A stretch of 61,982 nucleotides of DNA from Gemmatimonadota bacterium (GTDB lineage: Bacteria; JAAXHH01): the NCBI GenBank assembly GCA_026705925.1, contig JAPOZT010000018.1, positions 1-61,982 on the forward strand. Direction: 5' to 3'. Positions 54,578-61,982 of this stretch are shown piece after piece; positions within the stretch are counted from its first letter, which is position 1, and every line of letters starts with the position of its first letter. The position numbers and the translations under genes were made by a program. The notes below the pieces were generated by a model, which saw only the letters and a list, made by a program, of their open reading frames with translations, searched no databases and was not told the origin of the DNA.

Positions 54578-55348
54578 ATGAATATCCTGATTACCGGCGC
54601 CGCGAGCCGGCTGGGACAGGCGGTGGCCGAGGCCCTGGAAGGCCACTCGCTCCGCCTCGTGGACGAATCACCCGTCGAAGCGCCGGCCGCGACCGGGGCT
54701 GAAACGCGCGGCGAATGGGCCGGCGATGCCGCCCAGGGCAGCCTTTTGGACCAGGATTTTGCCTGGCGGGCGGTCCGGGGCATGGATGCCGTCGTCCACA
54801 CGGGCGAGCCGCCGCAGGACCTGCCGGTGTCCGAGGTGGAGCGCGAGAAGCACCTCCTGGAACTGGCCACGCGGGGCACGCACCAGCTCTTCAAGGCCGG
54901 CGTGGAGGCGGGGGTCAAGCGTTTCGTCTACGGCGGGACCCTCGACCTCTTCCGGTCCTATCCCGACGACGTGTACATCAGCGAACTCTGGAAACCGCTG
55001 CCCGAGCCCGACATGCCGGCCATGTCCCGCTACCTGGGCGAGCACACCGCCCGGGAATTCGCCAGGGACCACATGGTGACGGTCACGGGACTCAGGCTGG
55101 GCAGCCTGGTCAGCGAGGAGGAAGTGGCCGGCCAGGCGCCCGACCTGCTGTGGCTGGACTACCGGGACGCGGCCCAGGCCTTCCGCCTCGCCCTGGAACG
55201 CGACGCCTCGGACCAGGTCTGGTGGACCAGCCGGTACGCCATGTACCACATCTGCGCCGACCTGGAGAACCCGAAGTACCTCATCAACCAGGCCCGCAAC
55301 CTCGGCTACGCGCCGGTCCACAACTTCGCCGCGAACTGGCGGGACTAA
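54578..55348 (+). CDS. NAD(P)-dependent epimerase/dehydratase family protein (atypical SDR)
   Basis: 256 aa with AAGGAG upstream. Nucleotide-binding start MNILITGAASRLGQAVAEAL, then VVHTGEPPQDLP and VKRFVYGGTLDLFRSYP. The active-site Tyr/Lys pair of classical SDRs is not clear (a SRYLGEHTAREF segment stands at that point with Tyr but no Lys four residues on), so it may be atypical or bind rather than reduce. It is followed by a paralogous SDR 26 bp downstream; the two probably work together on a sugar or its lactone. Confidence 0.85.
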   Translation: MNILITGAASRLGQAVAEALEGHSLRLVDESPVEAPAATGAETRGEWAGDAAQGSLLDQDFAWRAVRGMDAVVHTGEPPQDLPVSEVEREKHLLELATRGTHQLFKAGVEAGVKRFVYGGTLDLFRSYPDDVYISELWKPLPEPDMPAMSRYLGEHTAREFARDHMVTVTGLRLGSLVSEEEVAGQAPDLLWLDYRDAAQAFRLALERDASDQVWWTSRYAMYHICADLENPKYLINQARNLGYAPVHNFAANWRD

Positions 55349-55374
55349 AGGGGTAATCCATTGAGGTGCCATCC

Positions 55375-56094
55375 ATGAAGAAAGTCCTGCTACTCGGCGC
55401 GTCCGGGCTCATCGCGCCGCACATCACGCCCGCACTCGAGAAGGACTACGACCTGCGGCTGGCCGACGTCAAGGACCACCCGGACGGCAAACCCGTCCTC
55501 AATGTGGACGTGCGCGACTACAACCAGGTCCGCGAGGCCGTGGAGGGCGTGGACGCGGTCATGAATTTCACGGTCCTGCGACACGACGACACGCTGAGCT
55601 TCCAGGTCAATACCATCGGGGCCTGGAACGTGATGAAGGCGGCCGCCGACGCCGGGATCCGGAAGGTGATCCACACCGGCCCGGCCCAGACCCTCCTGGC
55701 CTACGTGCACGACACCGACATCTCCGTCGACGCGCCCGACGCGCCATCCACCGACTACTATTTCATCACCAAGCACCTGAGTAACGAGATCGTCCGGAGC
55801 TTCGCACGGCACCACGAGATCCACACGGTCTGCTTCCTGTTCCAGGGCCTGGCGCCCCGGCCGACCGAGCATACCGGCAAAACGTCGACCCGGAGCTTCC
55901 TCATCATTCACGACGACCTCGCCGTGGCCTGCCGCCAGGGCCTCGAACTCCCCTCGGTACCCGGCTTCTACCAGGCCTTCAACCTGCACAGCCATTACGG
56001 CCCGGAGCAATACAGTCTCGAGAAGGCCGAACGCATCCTGGGGTACGCGCCGCAGGAGGAGTGGTGGCAGTGGCAGCGTAGGCCGGCAGAATAA
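55375..56094 (+). CDS. NAD(P)-dependent epimerase/dehydratase family protein (atypical SDR)
   Basis: 239 aa from the ATG at 55375; GAGGTG is six bases upstream. Starts MKKVLLLGASGLIAPHITPA with a degenerate glycine motif (GASGLIAP). A YYFITKHLSNEIV segment places Tyr and Lys (Yx3-4K) in the catalytic position, unlike the partner SDR upstream. FNLHSHYGPEQYSLEKAERI and LGYAPQEEWWQ are typical of the epimerase C-terminus. Last gene of the plus-strand run before two small minus-strand genes. Confidence 0.87.
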   Translation: MKKVLLLGASGLIAPHITPALEKDYDLRLADVKDHPDGKPVLNVDVRDYNQVREAVEGVDAVMNFTVLRHDDTLSFQVNTIGAWNVMKAAADAGIRKVIHTGPAQTLLAYVHDTDISVDAPDAPSTDYYFITKHLSNEIVRSFARHHEIHTVCFLFQGLAPRPTEHTGKTSTRSFLIIHDDLAVACRQGLELPSVPGFYQAFNLHSHYGPEQYSLEKAERILGYAPQEEWWQWQRRPAE

Positions 56095-56101
56095 CCGAAG
56101 G

Positions 56102-56305
56102 TCAGTCTACCAGGGGAGAAGGTCTGTTGGAGGGTCTTGGATGCTTCCAGCCTCGCCAGATCTTGTCCCGGTAACCGCTGGTGAGCTTGATATCGATCTC
56201 GATGCCCATGGTCAGGATGTCTTCGTCATGCAGTGTTTCCAGCAGCGTGTTTTTTATGTGTTCAATGACCTCGGGGGTCAGAACCCGGCCTTTCTTCGAG
56301 GACAT
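56102..56305 (-). CDS. Small protein, 67 aa
   Basis: ATG at 56305 with AGGGAG six bases upstream; a longer frame up to 56374 lacks a signal. Sequence MSSKKGRVLTPEVIEHIKNT, then LLETLHDEDILTMGIEID and a basic Pro-rich end (WRGWKHPRPSNRPSPLVD). No signal peptide or membrane helix; probably an alpha/beta cytoplasmic protein. It lies 16 bp downstream of another small gene on the same strand, likely a two-gene operon. No family recognised. Confidence 0.6.
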   Translation of the reverse strand: MSSKKGRVLTPEVIEHIKNTLLETLHDEDILTMGIEIDIKLTSGYRDKIWRGWKHPRPSNRPSPLVD

Positions 56306-56321
56306 GGCGTACTCCCTTCGA

Positions 56322-56576
56322 TCAGTCCAGTAGCAGTTTGATCGTAATGGTGATGAGCAAACCAAAATTCGCAATAATACAGGTAATCAAAGTTTTTCTC
56401 CACCAGCGGGCATCGCTTTTCATCTCCTTCAACTGTTCGGCGTTGTATTCTATGAGTTCACGCATGCTGTCTTCCGAAGTTTCAAGACCGGACAGACGGC
56501 TTTTGACACTCTGGTCCTTGAAGTACACTTCCTCCATCAATTCTTCCGTGTCTCTGTGGGTTTTGTGATTATTCAT
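56322..56576 (-). CDS. Small coiled-coil protein with C-terminal membrane anchor
   Basis: 84 aa, starting MNNHKTHRDTEELMEEVYFK, then a helix with heptads (SVKSRLSGLETSEDSMRELI) and a C-terminal hydrophobic segment (LITCIIANFGLLITITIKLL). AGGAG lies 12 bases before the ATG. The architecture matches that of the protein at 45767 and of XhlA-like phage haemolysins or holin helpers, but the sequences are not clearly homologous. It is AT-richer than its neighbours, as is the next 200 bp. Confidence 0.6.
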   Translation of the reverse strand: MNNHKTHRDTEELMEEVYFKDQSVKSRLSGLETSEDSMRELIEYNAEQLKEMKSDARWWRKTLITCIIANFGLLITITIKLLLD

Positions 56577-56788
56577 CTTTGGGATTTTCTCCTATTGGTG
56601 TGTGCATGACATCGTCATGGCATTTAAATGTGTTCAATTATGTAGAACGATCTGTCATATTGAATGAGTAGGAAATCCGTTAATCAATCTCGCGGTTTTT
56701 TAAAAATAACAGGAAGCATGTAACCATTCCGATCGGGATAGTTCACCTTTAGATCGGATACATTCAGCCAATCAAGGAGAATCCCCCA

Positions 56789-57859
56789 ATGTTCAGTAAC
56801 GCCCGGACCGTTCGCGTTTTCGTCGGCACCTACACCCAGACCACCAGCAAGGGCATCTATGTCTATGACGTAGATACCGCCACCGGCGTCATGGAGTATG
56901 TCAGCCACGTGGGCGGCATCACGAACCCGTCCTTCCTGTGCCTGACGCCCGACGCCCGCTTCCTCTACGCCGTGGGTGAGACGGGAGATCCCCACGGCGG
57001 TGTCTTCGCCTATGCCGTGGACGGGTCCGGCACGCTCACGCCCCTGAACAGCCAGTCGTCCGGGGGCGCCGGGCCGTGTTCCATCGACGTGCACCGAAGC
57101 GGCAAGGCCGTGCTCGCGGCCAACTACGGTGGCGGGTCCGTATCTTCCTTTCCCGTGAACGACGACGGCTCCCTGGGCGAGGCGGCGTCGGTCATCCAGC
57201 ACACCGGCTCGAGCGTCGACCAGAGCCGCCAGCAGGAACCCCACGCCCACATGATCCGCCACGACCTGGACTACAACTTCGTCTTCTCGCCGGACCTGGG
57301 CACCGACAAGGTGATGATCTATGCCCTCGATCCGGACACGGCCGTGCTGACGCCCCACGGGGAGGCGTCGGTGCCGTCCGGGTCCGGGCCCCGGCACCTC
57401 GAGTTCCATCCCAACCGCAAGTTCGCCTACGTTATCAACGAGATGGGCAACACGATCACGGCCTTCGCCTACGACGGGTCGGCCGGCACGCTCAACGCGA
57501 TCGAAACGGTGACGACGCTGCCCGACGGCTACGACGAGGTCAGCCACACGGCGGACATACACATCACCGACGACGGCCGGTACCTCTACGGCTCCAACCG
57601 GGGCCACGACAGCCTCGCCATGTACGCCGTGGACGGGGATACGGGCCGCCTGACGCTGCTCGGCATCGTGCCCACGGGCGGCGAGAACCCGCGGAACTTC
57701 GGGATCGATCCGACCGGCAGCTTCGTCCTTTGCGGCAACCAGAGTTCGGATACGGTCACCTACCACCGTCTCGACCCGGACACGGGCCTGCTCCATCTCT
57801 CGGGGGTCGTGGCCGACATCCCCATGGCGGTGTGCCTGAAGATGGTCGTGGTGGACTGA
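56789..57859 (+). CDS. Lactonase family protein (6-phosphogluconolactonase, YbhE type)
   Basis: 356 aa with AAGGAG upstream. Seven-bladed propeller of the Pgl/YbhE group: RVFVGTYTQTTSKGIYVYDV, NPSFLCLTPDARFLYAVGE, PCSIDVHRSGKAVLAANYGG, the active-site region QQEPHAHMIRHDLDYNFVFS, GSGPRHLEFHPNRKFAYVIN, and GGENPRNFGIDPTGSFVLCG. These enzymes hydrolyse sugar lactones. No signal peptide, so cytoplasmic. Together with the amidohydrolase at 53700 it gives the cluster two possible lactonases. Confidence 0.92.
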   Translation: MFSNARTVRVFVGTYTQTTSKGIYVYDVDTATGVMEYVSHVGGITNPSFLCLTPDARFLYAVGETGDPHGGVFAYAVDGSGTLTPLNSQSSGGAGPCSIDVHRSGKAVLAANYGGGSVSSFPVNDDGSLGEAASVIQHTGSSVDQSRQQEPHAHMIRHDLDYNFVFSPDLGTDKVMIYALDPDTAVLTPHGEASVPSGSGPRHLEFHPNRKFAYVINEMGNTITAFAYDGSAGTLNAIETVTTLPDGYDEVSHTADIHITDDGRYLYGSNRGHDSLAMYAVDGDTGRLTLLGIVPTGGENPRNFGIDPTGSFVLCGNQSSDTVTYHRLDPDTGLLHLSGVVADIPMAVCLKMVVVD

Positions 57860-57868
57860 TTCCGTCCC

Positions 57869-60385
57869 ATGAGCGCGAAACGTCGAAACTCCGAGTCGGG
57901 CGCGCCGTCCGGGCCCACTGGCGATCCGTCTGGCAATGCGGATCCCGCCCGGCCGGACCCAGCCCGGCAAGACCAGGCCTGGCGGGACTTCGTCGACCGT
58001 TCGCAGCGGGAATCCCTGCCTTTCGAGGACCACCTGGCGGCCTTCCGGCGCATCTTTGATGGACGCCGCCCGGAGGATGGGCCGCCCGCGGTTTGGACGC
58101 CCGACGAAGAGACCGTGCGCCGGTCCAATCTCCAGTCCAGCATGGCCGCCGTGGGCATCGACCGCTACGAGGATTTCCACGCCTGGTCCGTCCGCGATCC
58201 CACCGCTTTCTGGACCCACACCCTCGAGCGGCTCGGCATCGTATTCACGAGGCCGCCAGACGCCATCCTCGACCTCCGGGGAGAAGCCCGCGACTCGCCC
58301 GGTGGTGACCACGGTTCGCGCGGCGGTGTCCGCGATCCGCGGTGGCTACCGGGCGCGGAACTCAACATCGTCGACAGCTGCTTCACGACCGATCCCGACC
58401 GTCCCGCGGTCGTCACACCGGTTCTGCACGGCCCAGGCGACCCAGGCGACCCAGGCGACCTCGACAGCCCGGACGACCCGAACGACCCGGCCAACCCGGT
58501 CGACCCCGACAGCCCGGCCAACCCGGACAGCCCGGACGGCTCTGCGCTCTCCACGACCACCTACGGCGAACTCGAACGTCTCGTCAATCGTGTCGCGAAC
58601 GGCCTGCGTGACCGGGGCCTGGCGCCCGATCAGGCCATCGCGCTCTACATGCCCCTGAACCTGGAATGCGTGGTCGCCTACCTGGCCATCATCCGCGCGG
58701 GTTCCCGGGTCGTCTCCATCGCCGACAGCTTCCCGCCGGCGGAGATCCGGCGCCGCATGGCCATCGCCGGCGCGAGCTGCGCGGTCACCATGGACCGCTA
58801 CGTCCACGCGGGCAAAGTCATTCCGCACTACGCCACGGTCGTCGAGTCGGGCGCGTCCACAGTGATCGTCGTACCGTCGGGTGGCCGCGGTGACGGGTCC
58901 GGCGACTTCGGCGGGTCCGGCGTCTTCGGCCAGTCCGGCGACTTCGGCAGGTCGGGCAGCGACGGCCGGTCCAGCGACTTTGGCAGGTCCGGCGACACGC
59001 CCCAACTCCGCCCGAGCGACCTCGCCTGGTCCGACCTCCTGTCCGGCGAAGACACCTTCGAGTCCGTGACCGGCGACCCCTATCGCTCGACCAACATCCT
59101 GTTCTCTTCGGGGACCACCGGCGACCCGAAGGCCATACCGTGGAACCACCTGACGCCTGTCAAGAGCGCCATGGACGGATTCTACCACCAGGACATTCAC
59201 GGCGACGACGTGACGACCTGGCCGACCAACATCGGCTGGATGATGGGGCCGTGGCTCATCTACGCCACCCTGGTCAACGGTGCGTGCATGGCCCTGTATC
59301 CGGACGCGGCGAGTACCCCGGAATACCTCCGCTTTATCCGTCGTGCCGGAGTGACCATGCAGGGCGTCATCCCCTCGCTGGTGCGGACCTGGCGGAGCGG
59401 GGATGTGGCGGAAGGGGGCCACGGTGGCGTGGCCGATAAGCGACAGGGCAACATGGCCGAAGGGAGCAACGGCGGCGTGGCCGTCGGGGTCGACTGGCCG
59501 TCCGTCCGCGTGTTCAGCTCCACGGGCGAGCCCGCCAGCCGGATCGACTACCTGTGGCTCATGAGCAGGACAGGATACCGGGCGCCCGTAATCGAATACC
59601 TCGGCGGCACCGAGATCGGGGGCGGCCACCTGGCCTGCACGGTACTGCAGCCCTGCTCGCCCGCGGTGTTCTCAACGGCGAACCTGGGCGTGGATTTCGT
59701 TATACTGGACGAGACCGGCACGGAAGTCGGAGAGGGAGGTACCGGCGAGCTCTTCCTTGTGCCGCCCGCCCTGGGCATGTCGCAGCGGCTGCTTAACGGT
59801 GACCACGACGAAGTCTACTACGAAGGCTGTCCGGCCGGCCCCCGGGGCGAGGTCCTGCGCCGGCACGGGGACCACACGCAGCGGCTTCATCGCGGCCATT
59901 ACCGGTCCCAGGGCAGGGCCGACGACGGGATGAACCTGGGCGGCATCAAGGTCAGCCCCCTGGAACTGGAGGGTGTCATGGACGGGCATCCCGCCGTCTA
60001 TGAGAGCGCGGCCGTGGCGGTGCAGCACGAGGGGGAAGGGGCCGAAAGGCTGGTAGTCTTCATTGTTCCTGAGGGTGGGAGCGGCGCCGCCGGCTCTCAC
60101 GCCACCGACTCTCGCGCAACCGATTCTCGGGAAGATGACGGGCCTGGTTCATCGCCGAACAGACAGATCATCGCATCCCCTGACGCCCCCGCCGACGCAC
60201 ATGCTGGCCTTGATCGCGGTCTCGACCTCGCCGCGCTTAAGTCGGAACTCCAGGCCATGGTCTCCTCCGGACTGAACCCGTTGTTTGAAATTCACCGCGT
60301 CATCGTTGCGGACGAGCTTCCTCATACCGCTTCAGGCAAGCTGGTCCGCCGGATGCTGAGAGACCGGATGAGGCCTGAGATCTGA
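57869..60385 (+). CDS. ANL-superfamily acyl-CoA synthetase (acetyl/acetoacetyl-CoA synthetase-like) with low-complexity inserts
   Basis: 838 aa, longer than the usual 600-720. An ACAS-type N-terminal domain (about 100-170, VGIDRYEDFHAWSVRDPTAF) precedes the adenylating core: ATP loop ILFSSGTTGDPKAIPW, YLGGTEIGGGHLAC, the hinge DDGMNLGGIKVSPLELEG and the acylated-adenylate Lys in PHTASGKLVRRM. It would join CoA to a small acid; relatives include plant AAE17/18. Inserts at about residues 188-228 (9-bp repeats), 338-381 (18-bp, six units), 512-541 (24-bp) and 736-771 are all in frame. It follows the lactonase gene by nine bases. Confidence 0.9.
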   Translation: MSAKRRNSESGAPSGPTGDPSGNADPARPDPARQDQAWRDFVDRSQRESLPFEDHLAAFRRIFDGRRPEDGPPAVWTPDEETVRRSNLQSSMAAVGIDRYEDFHAWSVRDPTAFWTHTLERLGIVFTRPPDAILDLRGEARDSPGGDHGSRGGVRDPRWLPGAELNIVDSCFTTDPDRPAVVTPVLHGPGDPGDPGDLDSPDDPNDPANPVDPDSPANPDSPDGSALSTTTYGELERLVNRVANGLRDRGLAPDQAIALYMPLNLECVVAYLAIIRAGSRVVSIADSFPPAEIRRRMAIAGASCAVTMDRYVHAGKVIPHYATVVESGASTVIVVPSGGRGDGSGDFGGSGVFGQSGDFGRSGSDGRSSDFGRSGDTPQLRPSDLAWSDLLSGEDTFESVTGDPYRSTNILFSSGTTGDPKAIPWNHLTPVKSAMDGFYHQDIHGDDVTTWPTNIGWMMGPWLIYATLVNGACMALYPDAASTPEYLRFIRRAGVTMQGVIPSLVRTWRSGDVAEGGHGGVADKRQGNMAEGSNGGVAVGVDWPSVRVFSSTGEPASRIDYLWLMSRTGYRAPVIEYLGGTEIGGGHLACTVLQPCSPAVFSTANLGVDFVILDETGTEVGEGGTGELFLVPPALGMSQRLLNGDHDEVYYEGCPAGPRGEVLRRHGDHTQRLHRGHYRSQGRADDGMNLGGIKVSPLELEGVMDGHPAVYESAAVAVQHEGEGAERLVVFIVPEGGSGAAGSHATDSRATDSREDDGPGSSPNRQIIASPDAPADAHAGLDRGLDLAALKSELQAMVSSGLNPLFEIHRVIVADELPHTASGKLVRRMLRDRMRPEI
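58438..58548. repeat. 9-bp in-frame repeat in the ANL ligase
   Basis: Begins with three copies of CCAGGCGAC and then decays into related Asp/Pro/Asn codons (NPVDPDSPANPDSP), adding about 40 residues to the region where the N-terminal domain meets the core. Confidence 0.85.
58895..58996. repeat. 18-bp in-frame repeat in the ANL ligase, about 5.7 copies
   Basis: Units encode GSGDFG, GSGVFG, QSGDFG, RSGSDG, RSSDFG and RSGD. The period and frame agree exactly with the gene. Confidence 0.92.
59405..59476. repeat. 24-bp in-frame repeat in the ANL ligase, three copies
   Basis: Units encode VAEGGHGG, VADKRQGN and MAEGSNGG, followed by VAVG. Confidence 0.85.
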
Positions 60386-60784
60386 ATAGGTCGCCCGCGA
60401 TGCGCGGGAGTGAGAAAAGCCTCATGTCAATTCTATGATGAGACCACCCTACCAGGAACATCAATGGCCAGGAGGATCTGCTCATCTGTATTGCGATCTG
60501 CATTGATGGTCGGTTTTTATCGCCCCAATCACTCTTCACCGCTCTGCGTACCAGCTTCGTAGACATCGCTCAGTCCTGCCGTCAATGTGGTGATTTACCC
60601 CTCCACGCGCCTGGGTCTTTGTTCATATTGTGTATCTCCTTGTGTATCTCCGCCCTGATGTCAGGGTGTTCTTGACTTATTTAAGCTCAACCGGCCCATG
60701 TGCTATATATCAACGCCCCGGCGCATCATGGCCGGGGCGCTGCTGCCAGAGGTGACGACACACAAAAACGTGTTCTGTTACCTA
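60386..60784. other. Intergenic region, 399 bp
   Basis: Between the ANL ligase and the convergent lipoprotein gene. Besides the hairpin at 60714-60739, a short CCCTG/CAGGG hairpin lies at about 60652-60665. Minus-strand frames here lack start signals and resemble nothing known. Lower in GC than the coding regions. Confidence 0.35.
60714..60739 (-). terminator. Candidate terminator of the lipoprotein gene
   Basis: A perfect 9-bp stem (CGCCCCGGC and GCCGGGGCG) with an 8-base loop, 46 bp after the stop at 60785 on the minus strand. It is followed by TTGATATAT, a poor U-tract, so termination may be partial. Confidence 0.5.
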
Positions 60785-61435
60785 TCACTCGCCGTCTGGA
60801 ACGACCACTCTTATGGGCAATCGGTTGTATTGCCTGGCTTCAGCGGTCCTGGCCTTGTGGGCCAAACTGTAGTAGTGTAGACATCCTCCACCGTTATCGC
60901 CGGGAAGATTGATGTAGATTTCCGTACCTCTGGATGGGTCTTCCTCATCAGTGTTGATCATCCACGTAATCCTGCGTTCGGTGGTCGTTTCCGGATCGCC
61001 GTATCGCCGTTTCAGTTCTACCACGAGCGTGTCCGCTCTTGTCGTGGTCATCGTTCTGTCAAACCAGTAATGACCGGCTACCAACGCATCCGAAACCACG
61101 TCATACTCCACAGACACGGCGTATCTGTCGCCGTCAGGCAGAGCAAAGGCGTCCATAGTCCAACCTGATTCAATAAGCGACAGGCCTACTCCTTCATTTA
61201 CCCGAAATACCACACCGGGATCGTTGGACGATATCTGTTCCTTCGAATCCCCCCAATTGTTCCACCTGAAATCATACTGAGAATGTATGTCTTGTGTTTC
61301 AGCCGTAGAAGAATCATGGCTGGTCACCGCCAGAGAACGTCCTGCCTGACGGTTTTCCGTCACGGAAGACACCGGGGAATTTTCACCAGCACACCCATAT
61401 GCCAAAACAACCAATATCATGGTTAGGAATCGCAT
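60785..61435 (-). CDS. Putative lipoprotein of unknown function
   Basis: 216 aa; signal peptide MRFLTMILVVLAYGC with lipobox LAYGC, so lipid-anchored. A 40-residue Ser/Thr-rich stretch leads to a domain that starts FRWNNWGDSKEQISSND, resembling the WGxSKEEV opening of several small beta-rich periplasmic proteins, and includes RYAVSVEYDVVSDALVAGHY and VELKRRYGDPETTTERRITW. The gene is AT-richer than average, with a leader of about 100 bp. No known family is assigned. Confidence 0.75.
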   Translation of the reverse strand: MRFLTMILVVLAYGCAGENSPVSSVTENRQAGRSLAVTSHDSSTAETQDIHSQYDFRWNNWGDSKEQISSNDPGVVFRVNEGVGLSLIESGWTMDAFALPDGDRYAVSVEYDVVSDALVAGHYWFDRTMTTTRADTLVVELKRRYGDPETTTERRITWMINTDEEDPSRGTEIYINLPGDNGGGCLHYYSLAHKARTAEARQYNRLPIRVVVPDGE

Positions 61436-61800
61436 GTAGAATCCTTTCTACAAAGTGAAGGATGGATTGACCAGCAGTGTACCGCAAACTGGGTTAAGTG
61501 CTCTGCATTTTCACCTCCAATCGGTTGGATCGTATACAAAAAAGGCCCGCGTCGATCTTGATCGCCGGGCCTTTTTCAGGTGTTCTTACTAAATTGACGT
61601 AGGTTCAGACGACCAAGTTATGGGTCGTCCTTTATGCTTATCTCCATATCCTTGAAACGGGGTTCTACTCTGGGTAAATGCATATTCATATTTATGACCC
61701 GGCAAATACCAAGGGATGTCACAATGCAATCTTTCGCTCGTTCAAACTTCCAGGCGTCGGCACATCGTCCCGGATCGGTTCGCACTCACCTTGCGACTGG
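61436..61800. other. Intergenic region, 365 bp
   Basis: Holds the terminator at 61538-61577, a 7-bp hairpin (GACGACC and GGTCGTC, 61608-61629) and otherwise nothing recognised. The AT-rich part next to 61435 should contain the promoter of the lipoprotein gene. Confidence 0.35.
61538..61577 (-). terminator. Bidirectional rho-independent terminator
   Basis: GGCCCG (61544-61549) pairs with CGGGCC (61566-61571), extended by AAA/TTT, with an inner GATC/GATC pairing; runs of A before and T after make it functional on both strands. On the minus strand it would end the transcript of the gene at 61801. Confidence 0.85.
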
Positions 61801-61982
61801 TCAGGGCAACAACCACCCCGGCACATTCGGGGTGCCCGCCAGACGGCGCATCATCTGCCGTCGCGAGATGGCCGCGGTCGCGCGGGCGCGCCGCTCCCCG
61901 GTGACCGTCGCATCGATCTCCGAAGCCGCCCGCAGGCCCGACTCGAAGGCGCCCTGCATCCAACCCCGACTCCCCGAGGCGT
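61801..61982 (-). CDS. C-terminal end of a probable flavin-containing amine oxidase (partial)
   Basis: On the reverse strand the frame entering from the window edge reads ASGSRGWMQGAFESGLRAAS, then EIDATVTGERRARATAAISR and ends with GTPNVPGWLLP and TGA (61801-61803). GWMQGAFESGLRAASEI is the FAD-binding C-terminal signature of monoamine oxidase-like flavoproteins (G-x-M-x-GA-x-xSG-x-RAA). Only about 60 residues are present, so the substrate class is unknown. Its terminator lies at 61538. Confidence 0.7.
   Translation of the reverse strand, partial: ASGSRGWMQGAFESGLRAASEIDATVTGERRARATAAISRRQMMRRLAGTPNVPGWLLP

Noticed and set aside
56684..58312. 542-aa minus-strand open frame
   Set aside because: Antisense of the lactonase and the start of the ANL ligase; no family motifs and biased shadow composition.
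60300..60566. 88-aa minus-strand frame after the ANL ligase
   Set aside because: Overlaps the conserved C-terminus of the ligase on the other strand and has no start signal or recognisable motif.
61742..61963. 73-aa minus-strand frame at the right edge
   Set aside because: Shadow frame: the neighbouring frame encodes the amine oxidase C-terminal signature ending at 61801.

Overview
The window looks like part of the chromosome of an uncultured, GC-rich, Gram-negative bacterium. TonB-dependent receptors, lipoproteins with lipoboxes and two family-9 (heptosyltransferase-like) glycosyltransferases imply an outer membrane. A GldF-GldG fusion, a peptidase M28/DUF6702/HupE trio, a His-rich lipoprotein beside a TonB receptor, a Hanks-type kinase fused to a TolB-like propeller, and many phytanoyl-CoA dioxygenase, enolase-superfamily and Gfo/Idh/MocA genes together suggest the FCB superphylum (Gemmatimonadota/Latescibacterota-like). 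That placement is an inference from gene content. No rRNA, tRNA, insertion sequence, prophage or CRISPR array was recognised.

Layout. 1-4.6 kb: minus-strand block of two PhyH dioxygenases, two mandelate-racemase-type enolases and a P-loop-like protein. 4.9-10.1 kb: isochorismatase-Gfo/Idh pair, receptor-like Ser/Thr kinase, apt. 10.2-13.7 kb: two glycosyltransferases and rlmN. 13.8-22.6 kb: TonB receptor with a clear terminator, a small basic protein, CPBP protease, PiT phosphate transporter and a ThDP enzyme. 21.2-26.3 kb: GldA-type ATPase, GldFG fusion and DUF4340 operon with a good sigma-70-like promoter. 26.4-32.5 kb: probable metal-uptake group (small Cys/His exported peptide, His-rich lipoprotein, TonB receptor, CBM9/DUF5916 barrel protein). 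32.5-40.9 kb: housekeeping genes (DUF2237, L33, L28, MoaB, SufE, dCTP deaminase) and the M28/DUF6702/HupE trio. 41.0-45.6 kb: PfkB-SIS fusion, HAD phosphatase, homocysteine methyltransferase/MTHFR fusion. 46.5-48.6 kb: DUF2339 membrane protein. 49.0-60.4 kb: plus-strand accessory carbohydrate cluster (Gfo/Idh, aldo/keto reductase, rhamnose mutarotase, PhyH, NHL propeller, amidohydrolase, two SDRs, lactonase, ANL ligase). The window ends with a lipoprotein and the C-terminus of a probable flavin amine oxidase.

How the genes may work together. Mutarotase, aldose dehydrogenase, lactonase or fuconolactonase-like hydrolase, sugar SDRs and, at the other end of the window, enolase-type sugar-acid dehydratases could make up a non-phosphorylative deoxysugar pathway. 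A 32-bp AT-rich sequence occurs upstream of both the PfkB-SIS gene and the rhamnose mutarotase gene (28 of 32 positions identical, opposite orientation). It is the best candidate here for a shared operator.

The most unusual feature is the number of short, imperfect tandem repeats, each of a different sequence. Twelve arrays lie between genes, often right at a stop codon, with periods of 8, 9, 14, 14, 18, 18/19, 19, 21, about 23, 26, 26/29 and 48 bp. Inside genes the repeats have periods that are multiples of three (9, 18, 21, 24, 39, 42, 96 bp). They produce low-complexity inserts or duplications in otherwise conserved enzymes, including the kinase N-lobe, three or four sites in one ANL ligase, a glycosyltransferase, a ThDP enzyme, an ABC ATPase tail and DUF2339.
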